Source: Helicoverpa zea (Eukaryota; Arthropoda; Insecta; Lepidoptera; Noctuidae). From it: 64,000 nt of DNA. Under the pieces are notes generated by a model. That model made no database searches. It was not told the origin of the DNA and was given only the letters and a program-made list of their open reading frames with translations. Position numbers and translations under genes: made by a program. Positions 1 to 10,900 of this stretch are shown piece by piece (the first letter of the stretch is position 1; every line of letters begins with the position of its first letter). Where the stretch lies: assembly GCF_022581195.2 (NCBI RefSeq), contig NC_061467.1, positions 9,176,001-9,240,000 on the forward strand, given 5' to 3'.

Positions 1-1796
1 GTTCAAAATGTACTTTGTCAGATTCCGTCATTGTTTAGCGTTTCTTATCATTTGATGACACGACCATAATGGTTCTAAACAAGTGTTCGACGCTTTTATT
101 TGATCAAAAGATTTTAAAAAGTGTAAGCTAATGTCTTGTTCAACTAACTAAATGATGACAACATAATTATCTAAACAGAGACTCAATGACGCTCATATTT
201 GTGTTTTTATTACGACACATTTGACATCATCACAAACTCTTGAGCATCACTTTGATGTTAGTATTTTTGTTCATAATTTACCTCATAGCTTACACATTGA
301 ATTTCCACTGCGTATTTACAAAGGGATATACCCAAGATGGTTTATGACGTTTAAAATGTCGAAGATGCAGAATAATATTTATTGACGCTAATTTTCCTCA
401 CAATCTTATGTTCCTCTTCATTCTAAATTATGACGAATTGTTTTGGTAATAAGGCTATATTTTGAATGATATTAAAAAAAAAACAATAAGTAAAAGCTCA
501 CGACGATATAGTCATTAGGATATAAGGAAATTGTTTTAAGAGGACGAATTGGAATTTTTGGCGCCAAGGATGTCAATTTTTCTCAGTAAATACAAAACGG
601 ATCAAAATACAACTTGGTTACTTCAAAACATGATTAGGTAACTTTTATAACAGAGAAAAATATATCAAACATACCTCTTTTTAAAAAGAGATTCACACAT
701 ATGGGCAATCGGGACCGATTTAAGCCTCTTAACTTTTTTAGTAGTTGAGTATATACATACTCTTTAAAATTGTGGAAGGAATTTTTATCAAATTATCATT
801 TCTAACCATTTTGTCGCTTACGACTTTTACTTATAAACTAGCGCGCGTATTGTTATCCTCGCCCCGCTCAGACTCTCCGACCCCTTTTGGCGCCTTAGGT
901 GCGCGTGCCGGTTATGGAATTATTGTTGACCAATTCGTCGCCTTAAAGAATGGGTTTCACACGTCATTTCTTCATTATTTGCATACGTCATGCTGAACTT
1001 TTTTCCTACTAAATCCTCAGTGTGGAAATCCCTAATACGAGATAATAATAATAATATTTAGATTTAAAGATACGAATATCAATATCATGTTCCGTCTTAT
1101 GCCTTGATATATGTAAGTGGATAACATTTTTCTGTAGAAAGATAGACATAAGGACCACAGGTGTGCCACAAGAAGTGTCTAAAATAAGTAATCAGTCCTA
1201 TTCTACCGGTGAGAGAAAAAAAAGGTAGCCTCAAACTATCTCCAGTGTCCATTTTTCTCCATTACCCAACCATTTCTCACTATCATTCTTCATGGCGGTT
1301 TCACCCGTTTCTCATACTCAGATAAATTATCGTCACAGCTTTTAAAAGTCCACTGATGGACAAAGGACACTCCTAAAGTGGCCGGATTGGCCCGCGCAAA
1401 GCGCTGGGCTTGCCTGTTGGTGAGCCCATTGTGGGATATTTCTACGCTTCGGTGCTGCTGCCCATCGAGCAAAGTTGTTAATAGCCCGCCTGGTGCTGTG
1501 TGGTGATTATTCTGCCTACTACTAGTTGGTCGACAGAGCCTCATCCTTTATTTAGCAGGGTGCACCACGGGCAGGTGAGGTTGGTAATTAGGGCAGGACG
1601 ATGTTAGTTTGCCCTCCCCCTTACACCCATCATACCTTCATCCATCCTCCGAGCCTTTTCCCAACTATGTTCCGGTCGGCATCCAGTCTAACCGGATGCA
1701 GCTGAGTACCAGTGCTACCCTTCATACATTTACATTCATAAAATTCTCTATAAATATGTAGGTAATGTAGAAGTAAAAATTCGTCTTTATTTTCAG
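1..1796 (+). other. Ptpmeg intron with repeat fragments
   Basis: AT-rich, no exon recognised. About 1340-1560 resembles a non-LTR fragment (GTCCACTGATGGACAAAGGA, GCGCTGGGCTTGCCTG). About 1640-1722 is a family B repeat (GAGCCTTTTCCCAACTATGT ... TAACCGGATGCAGCTGAGTA). Confidence 0.5.
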
Positions 1797-1949
1797 GATT
1801 ACAACGGCAAAGACATATTTATTGGCGTGACGTCAATAGGTATAGTCGTGTTCCAGAACACCATCAGGGTAAACACATTCTCTTGGAGTAAAATCGTTAA
1901 GATTTCATTCAAGAAGAAACAGTTCTTCATTCAGCTGAAGAGGGAACCT
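1797..1949 (+). CDS. Ptpmeg: Ptpmeg exon: FERM C-lobe (PH-like) strands
   Basis: The acceptor TTTTCAG ends at 1796 and the donor GTAAGT follows 1949. The 51 codons (phase 0 at both ends) read DYNGKDIFIGVTSIGIVVFQ onward through NTFSWSKIVKISFKKKQFFI. This is the FERM C-lobe signature in which a Trp-Ser-Lys-Ile-x-Lys-Ile-x-Phe-Lys stretch forms adjacent beta strands. It joins in frame to the exon at 3238. Confidence 0.88.
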
Positions 1950-4900
1950 GTAAGTATACTTTACCTACTACAAATAGTGAAAGAAGTTATAGAATTTCAT
2001 CATCATCATCAGCCTATCGCAGTCCACTGCTGGACATAGGCCTCTCCAAGTGCACGCCACTGAGATCGATTTTCGGCTTCTCGCATATATTTATAGAATT
2101 TACAGAAGATTATTTTCCGTCTCTTACCTTTAAAGTACAATTTTGATCTAACGGATGCACCCGTTCTGCAAAACACTGTTAATAATTACCAAGCACACAG
2201 TTATAAGCTACTATAGTAAGTTCAACTCAGTCGTGCGCGCGGCCCTATGTGTGGGTAACCCTTTTACATATACAGTGACTTTGTGTGCGTGACAAGAGGT
2301 ACAGTCGGGTACAAATACAGTTATTTAGGGGTTGTATACGGCTGTTTAAAGTACAGTTATTACGTAATTTAGTTTATTTATTTATAATGATTCTGTATCG
2401 CTACTTGAAAAATCAAATGATGAATTTTCGGATTCGCTACTTTCACCAATGTTAATTATAAATTCTGACTCCATGTCAAAATGTCTATAGTATTCTTCTT
2501 TTTTCTTTTGTACATGTCGACAAGTATTACCCAACATCCCTTCATCAATTTGACTTAAACGTTCATTTATGAGTTTCATTATTTCCGTCTTATTTTGGTC
2601 GACATTATGCGAAGCAATATAATTTTTTAAAATTCCCCACACATTTTGTTTCCATTATTATACTAAATTATAGGTCTTTTACATTCTTAGTCCACACATT
2701 TATTTATTGTCCGCGTACCCCGAGCTAGAAAATATGTAAGGAGTATTTAATTCATCTTAGATATTTCACTTCATTTATTTCTTAGATACTGTCAATGTCA
2801 ATTTGAAAAGCCGTATGAGAAAATAATGATAAACTGTAAAATGTAATAATAAAAAGCTTTGAATGTTGTTTCATTTTTTTGAAACGCTACCTGACTCCTT
2901 AAAACATTTTCTCCGTGAAGAACTAGACATTTTCGTAAACGACTGTACCCATAACAAAAAGCGATGAGAACACGTCATGCTCGGACGACGTCACTGTCAC
3001 ACGAATGAAAGTTGTATATTTACAAGCCGACGCACACATAGGGCCGCGCGCAAATCTGAGTTGAACTATCTATAAACGTTTTAATTGCACACTTAAATTG
3101 AATATTACTTAAATCGTTTCACCGATATTTACGTTAATTTGTTATTGAACTCGACACAAGAAAATGTAAACATTTTAATGTTAACACAAAGAACATGTAG
3201 GTACCTACTACTTGAATATTTCTTTTGTTTTTCACAGTCGGAAACCTATGACACAGTCCTTGGTTTCAACATGCGCTCTGGTCGAGCGGCGAAAGCTCTC
3301 TGGCGCTGTAGCGTTGAAAGACACGGCTTCTTCAGACTTCGAGCTCCTAGGAGACGGGCACTTTTAGCTGCCCTAGGAGCCCTGGCCGGCTTAGCGGCCC
3401 CCACTGTGCCTAGAACTGAAACCATGGCCTTAGAAGACGCGAGAAGATCTAGATCGACGAATAGAAGTTTTGTTAGGTAAGTTTTAGAGAATAAGATTGA
3501 CAGGGAGCTATGTTAGCCGTGGTCAGGCCATTTTTTTAAATAAACGTGCTCCGGAGAAAGTTTAAGAGCATTTTCACACAAGCGGATCTACAACACACAA
3601 TTCAGTCTTCGATCTCTGGTTGGTTGTGGCGGCTTGTCAACTATCCGTCTATGAACTGAATGAGGATAAAGGTACTATTTAGAAACGAGCGATGACCGTG
3701 AGCCACGCGCGATTGAGCGTCATTTGTATTAGTGGAAATGTTATGGCGACCTGCCCGCGGTCGTCGCTTGTCTCGGAATCGCGACCGCGTGCCTCTAAAA
3801 TTCAAATAGGGAATACGGGGTTCACCTGTGTCTGTGCATAAGCATGGGCACTATAATATCCCGCGGAGCCTGCTGGTTTGTTTTGAAAACTGCCGTTATT
3901 GACAAATTATTAAATTAAATAAGTTGTCAATTTATTAAAATGATGTGTTTTTTACACAGGCGCAGTAGTTCCCGAACTAGGGAACGTTCGGTGTCGGTAG
4001 CTTCGCCGGGCGGCATGCGCGGCGCCCGCGTGACGTCACACTGCGAGCCCGCGCCGCGCCCCGCCTGGACCGACGTGCAGCGCCCCGTGTCCGAGATACA
4101 GTTAGTATTGCTATATACCTAGTAGTGCCTACAGACACGTGACGTCACAGGCGGCATGCGCGGCGCCCGCGTGACGTCACACTGCGAGTGCTACGACAAC
4201 AACACGGCAGCTGCAAGCGGAACGGCAACCACGCGTGAACGTGACGATAAGTGGCAACAGCGCGCGACAATGTCACGTACACACAGGCTCTACCAATGAG
4301 GAGCGAAGAATTTTCAACAACGAACATGTTCGAATGCCAACGTTCCCGCTCAGAGGCGGAGACCAGATTTTTAAATAACGAAATTCTATTGTTTTTGTAA
4401 AACCTCTTCGATCCGCTTTGGTGAACGAGATATCGGAACTTTCCGAGTTCCGTGGTCAGTCGACTTCTGCTTCTGATTGTTAACTCTATAATGTTTACCG
4501 TAAGTGCCAAAATCAAATAACCTGACAAAAAAAGATGCAGTTTTAATTACCTTTTATAGGTGCTAATAGGCCATTGAAGATTATATGTTCATTTATCCTT
4601 CCAGTGACGGTGACTTCCTAGAACGCGTCCTCCGCATCCCGCTCTCCTACGTAGACGAGTCAGAATCAGGGTCTGACGGTGCTGACACCAACGAGTCTAA
4701 CGGCGGCGTCAGAATACGCCTCGAGCCGGGCGCTGATGGTCTGTTCGGGTTTAATGTTCGCGGAGGTGGGGGAGCGCCTGTGTTAGTGTCGAGAGTCGCT
4801 AGTAGAACGAGGTTGAAGTTACAGGAAGGGGATCAGGTTAGTAGTATTTATACTAAAGTATCGTATAACCTAAAAGAATAAAAACGACAGCGGCGCCACC

Positions 4901-7900
4901 TATCGGATCTAGTTGTGATTTTAAATCCTCCAAAACCCAATTCAATATAAGTATGACATTGTTAATCGACTTCAAAAAAAGGAATTTTGCAAGAGTAGTC
5001 AAATTCGCCCATTTGAAACTTACCAAATCCGCAATACCAAGGCCTGTGATTTTTCAAGTTTTTTTTCCCCCAGAGGTTCTTTGAATTATGGTTCGTTTCT
5101 AGGAGAGGTTTTTTGAATTATGATTCTTCAAGAAATAATGGTTACTTTTATTTCCTTAAAAAAAATCAATCAGTATATTTCAAGTATTTATTGTTTTACA
5201 GGTGATATCAATAAACGGGCAGGACGTAGATGAACTGACGCATGAACAAGTAGTACAACTGATCAGGAACACGAGAGGACCTCTTACCTTGGTCGTCAAG
5301 CCTAACGGTGAGTTTTATTCACTGTCATATTTTTTTTCTGCTAGAACATTCTAGACATACATACATATGTTAACTTTGCCATTTTGTGCGAAATGTCTTG
5401 CTAATGAATTTCCAGTAGTGCAGTCTCAAAGATGTCTTCGATCTCTTACACATTGTAAACATACAAATCGAAGTGAATCTATTCAGGTTTTTTTCTTCCT
5501 CTTCTCCTCGTAAATATTTATCAAACTTTCATATTTACTGTTCACAATTACCTAGCTAAAACAATCATAGCAGAAAGCAAATAATTGAAAATGAGTCCTC
5601 CACTTTTCACACATAGTTGAAAATAGCATAACATTTGTCACCCGTTATTATTATTTTCTATATTTGTATATCATTCACAGCCGTCTACGCTCCCGAAGAC
5701 CCAGGCGCCGAGGAACCAGAAGCCTGCTTCGTGCCATTCTACGAAGGACAATCAGCGGAAGGCGACGCTCTAGAACAATCCATACTGTTGCTAGGCGACG
5801 GCCTCGCCAGCGGCAACGCGCTCAAACAGTACGAGACTCTGCTCAGGAGGTTACCTGACGAACCCACCAATGTGTCCAAGCTGCCCAGCAATTTGAATAA
5901 GAACCGATATCGGGATATTGCGCCTTGTAAGTAATTTAAGTTAGTCATATCCGATTTTTCCCTGGCTGATACACACACATACATGCACACACACACAATA
6001 CATGCACACATACATATACATACACACACATCCATACACATACAGACATACACACACACAGTCGTACACACATCAATGCTTCTTTTGTGGTAAGTACCAA
6101 TTAAAAAGTCAATCAGCCGAGCGAGACGCTCTAGAACTGTCGATACTGTTGCTAAGCGACGGCCTCGCCAGCGGCAACGCGCTCAAACAGTACGAGACTC
6201 TGCTCAGGAGACTACCTGACGAACCTACCAATGTGTCCAAACTACTCAGCAATTTGAATAAGAACCGGTATCGGGATATAGCGCCTTGTAAGTTATTTGT
6301 TCACAAAAAATCTTTATTCCAAAGACGATACACACACCCCCACTCACACACACACCCACTCACTCACTCGAAACTCACACACCCACTCTCACTCACACAC
6401 ACTCACTCACTCAAACTCACTCACACACCCACTCACTCACTCACTCACACACTCACTCACACACTCACTCACACACCCACTCACACATGTACCCACACAC
6501 ACACCCATGATTGCTTCCTTTGCGGAAGGCGACGCTCTAGAACAGTCGAAACTGTTGCTAGGCGACGGCCTCGCCAGCGACAACGCGCTCAAACAATACG
6601 AGACTCTGCTCAGGAGACTGCCTGACGAACCCACCAATGTGTCCAAACTGCCCAGCAATTTGAATAAGAATCGATATCGGGATATTGCTCCTTGTAAGTA
6701 ATTTGGTCAATTATTTGGCAGAGTTATTCAACGCTGGGTTTTCTACAGACATTCGCTCTCTCTCACACACACATACACTCACACGTCCACGCCCACAAAC
6801 ATCCACGTTTATTTTGATGTAAACTCGCAATCATAAAAGTAATTTTGAGTGCTTGAAGTAATCAGTACGAATTATGGGAAATATATTTTTATTAAACATT
6901 ACTAAAAACTACATCACTAAATTATTATTATTCATGGAACTTTTTCAGTGAACTCATATATAAAGTATGGATCTATGGGATTAAAAAGCCTAAAAATAAA
7001 GGAGTAAAATAAAAGGTAAGGTAGAATAAGAAGTATTTACTAATAAATTAACTGTCTTCTCATTGCAGATGATTCAACGCGAGTGATACTGAAGAATGGA
7101 CCAACAGGCGACTATATCAACGCGTCCTATATCAACATGGAAATACCCAACTCTGATATGGTTCTCACTTACATTGCTACCCAAGGTAAGTTAACTATAT
7201 AGTTAGTTTCGGAATTAGTACGCTAGTTTCTGAGCACCCTTATTGGATCATGTTTTATATTGTTTTGAAAAAAAATAATAATAAGTAAACCACAGCGTGG
7301 TCAGGAAACATGCAGCCATAACTTAAGTAATTTGAGTAAACGTTGAAGCCATTGCCAGCGATTTGGACCACTAAAACATACCAATATTCTTTCATTTAGC
7401 TTTGACTTAAAATATATACACATTACATAAGCACGATTTTATTTAGGTCCATAGGAATATCCGTGCTCTTACATTGTAGAACTTCCTTTACAAGTTATCA
7501 TTGAAATTATTTTAAATAAAAATTATTATTTATCAATCTGCACTAAATTTTAAAAGGTTACCTTAGACAGTGATTCTAATACCATATTATTTCCATAGGA
7601 CCTCTATCAACAACAGTAGGCGACTTCTGGCAGATGGTGTGGGAATCAGAAAGCAGCCTCGTCGTCATGTTAACAGTTCTGACCGAGCGAGGCCGCGCTA
7701 AGTGCCATCAGTACTGGCCTAAAGTTGGCAATACGCCACTGAAAGCTACTAATAGTCTGACTATATTGACCACTAGTGAGCAGAACCATGGACATTATGT
7801 TAGGAGGGAAATGACTATGAAGGTAAGAGTTATTTTAAGAATAATATGTATGTAAATATAATAGTTCTTACTGGGTGAGGTAGGGCTTAGAGTCATCAGT

Positions 7901-10900
7901 ACTGGCCTGAAGTAGGCAATATGCCACTGAAGGCTATTAATAGTCTGACTATACCACCAGTATCACCAGTGAGCAAATTCATGTAAGGAGAGAGATGACT
8001 ATGAAACTAAGGATTATTGTCAGAGTAAGTGCCGATTTTCAATCCACAGAAAACTTATCTGTAGAATGTTTGGCGTTTTGACAGATTTTGTAAGAAAATA
8101 TATGTCAAACCGACATATCTATTTCTTGGAAAAATGTGTTGTATGAATATAAACAAAACTTAGTAAACATTCCGAAATCATTCTTCTTATCGTTATGAAT
8201 TTTTATAAACATCGCAATATCCAACAATATGCCAGATTGTCATTTTTTGGCACAACTTAAGGTGTGCAAACTTAAGGTCTCTGCACGGCGCGGGCGCGGC
8301 GCGGCGGGACGGGACGGCGACGCGACACTGAGCAGTTGTAATGTACTAGATATTACGGACGACGCCACACAGAGCGTCGCGTCGAGCGGGACGGCTGCGC
8401 AGCGTCGCGTCGCCGTCCCGTCCCGCCGCGCCGCGCCCGCGCCGTGCAGAGACCTTAAGGATGTGAAGCATAGCTACTGTTACATATTATTATGATTTTG
8501 TTATTTTTTGTCATGATTCTGTCTGCCAAGGCGTCAGAAATGGTTCTTCCTGTTTCCTTCTTAAAGAAGTCGAAAAGAGTTGCAAATAAAATAAACAATA
8601 ATTCTTTGTTCTCAGGAGAACACGGGTGCTTCCCGCAATGTGACGCAGCTGCAGTACACGGCGTGGCCCGACCATGGCGTCCCCGACGATGCCGCCGAAT
8701 TCATCAGCTTCACGCAGCTCTGCGCCGACCTGCGGAAACGGAGACCATGTAAGTGTCATACCTACTTATACTATACATTCTCCGGGGCTGCGAGTTTGTT
8801 CGAAAAAGTCACCGTGGCCCTGGTACATTAAAGGCCTACGATGGAACATGATGGATTTTTAGTCAGTAAAAGCCTGAAACTCCTTCGCTGCTGCTAACCC
8901 ACAATGGGAGGCCAATTTGATGATTTTTGCCATGATAAAAAAAAACTTCCATAGATATATGTTCTTAATCATGCACATCATCGTCTGCCTAGTCTTTTCC
9001 AAAATATGTCTTTAAGATATTGAATTACAGATTTATGAACTCTCACACTCACATATGAATACCACAAAAGATTCAAACATGTGTAATACACATAAAATAT
9101 ATCTGTATGTGTTCATCATCATCTCTCGAGCCTTTTTCTAACTATGCTGGGGTCGGCTTCTAGTCTAACTGGATGCAGCAAAACAGTGCTTCACAAGGAT
9201 CGACTACCTGTCTGACCCCTAGGCATGACTGGTTGTCAGATAGACGGATGACTGACCAAAGATGTTCAAATTATAGCTGGGATCCACCCCAGGCTACCGC
9301 ATTCCGAAACACGGAAGAATTCGTTATGACCCGATGGTTATCCAAGGACCGACCGCGCCAAGCGTTAACTTTATGATCGATTGATCTGCGCGGCTTTAAC
9401 TTAGCCAGAAGCTCTTGTTGTTCTCACCTATTGTTAATAAATTTCTTCTCTATCCACAGTAATACCAACAGTAGTAGACCCTGAACAAATCGAAGAGGAA
9501 CGCGAACTAGACCCGCCGATGATAGTGCACTGTTCGGCCGGCGTGGGGCGGACCGGCGCCCTCATACTGTGCGAAGTGGCGCTGGCGCTGGCGGCGCGGA
9601 GACAGCCGCTGTACCCGCTGGACCTCGTGCGGGCCATGCGGGCGCAGCGACCCATGTGTATACAGAACGCCGTGAGTATATGTACTAGATAGACAAAACT
9701 TTCATTCAGCACCAACAGGCCACAATACAGAAAAGAGAGAGAGGAAACGTGGGAACAAAGATTATGACGTCGTGTCAGCCGAAAGACGTCCACTGCTGAA
9801 CAAGGGCCTTCCCCAAAGTTCGCCACTTTGCTTGAACTTCGGCAACCCGCATCCACTGCTTCTCGGCGACCTTGGCCAGAACGTCGTGTGGAGGACCTGC
9901 TCAGTTTACCCACGCTGCGTCTTCCGGATCGTGGTCTCGAGAACTTTTCTGCCGCCATGCGAGCTATGTGCCCTGCTCAATCTCACTTCAGCTTTGCAAT
10001 AATAATTCTTTCAAGGTTTTGACAACTTACAAATAAAAAAAACAGTTTAAAAAAATTACAGTACCTCAGTATGAAATTTAAGGACAATGCTCAAAAAAAA
10101 CCCAAGCCCGGCGCAAACGAAAAGTAACTCAAATTATAGGTAATAATAAGTAATGAAATACTGCATAGGAGGCATCATCGAAATCAATGGCTAAATGTAT
10201 GAAATTGCTATTTGATTTTTTAAAGGGGTAACATGCAGCTGGGGCTTATAGTTTAATTAAAGTGCTATCTGAAACAACAAACAAGTAATATGGCAAGTAA
10301 TAAGCTTCTCCAAAAAGATAAATCAATACCGAAGTACAGGCTGCAGCGCCCACGTCATCGCGTCATGAGCGTTTTACATTAGGTACTTAGGGTGGGCTAG
10401 ACATGAGGAACAGTTCGCGCATCCCGCAACATTTTTGGATCTCGTCGTGTTAGAAATAAAGAATCGATGACTTTTAATTATTAAAATGAAAAGTACATTC
10501 ATATCCTGTTTTAGTTCTATCATCCTATTATCTTGTAAAAGTAGGTAGAATATTGCAGAAGTTGCTATAAACATGTCATTATGTACACTCTTAAACCACA
10601 ACTGTATCTGTTTGCTGTTCCTTTTACTAATACATTATGTTACCTCTAAAATCTTGAGTAGCAATGTACCGCAGATGTTAAAATTCGAATAGCAATTTCA
10701 CACATATAGCCACTGATTTCGATAATGCCCCCTATGTAATATTTAATTACTTATTTTTACCTATATTTTGAGTTACATTTCTTTTGCGCCGGGCCTGGGT
10801 TTTTTTCTCATACTTCATGAGCATTGTCCTTTAGAGAGGATATAAGCGTGCCTATATTTTATTAATGTCAGATATTCAAAGTCAATACTCACGAAAAAAC

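Noticed and set aside
4145..4528. 127-codon - strand frame in a Ptpmeg intron
   Set aside because: Overlaps the 39-nt exon copy in antisense and has no motif; kept only as an unexplained insertion.
6002..6701. Thr/His-rich frames of 134 and 207 codons
   Set aside because: They run from CA/CTCACA microsatellites into exon copies 2 and 3; only the exon-like parts are supported.
8271..8459. piggyBac-type MITE because of flanking TTAA
   Set aside because: Known piggyBac tips start with C runs; these do not, and TTAA is part of the palindrome itself.
9434..9958. 174-codon - strand frame opposite the P-loop exon
   Set aside because: Shadow of the phosphatase exon extended into a repeat; the sense frame has the family signature.
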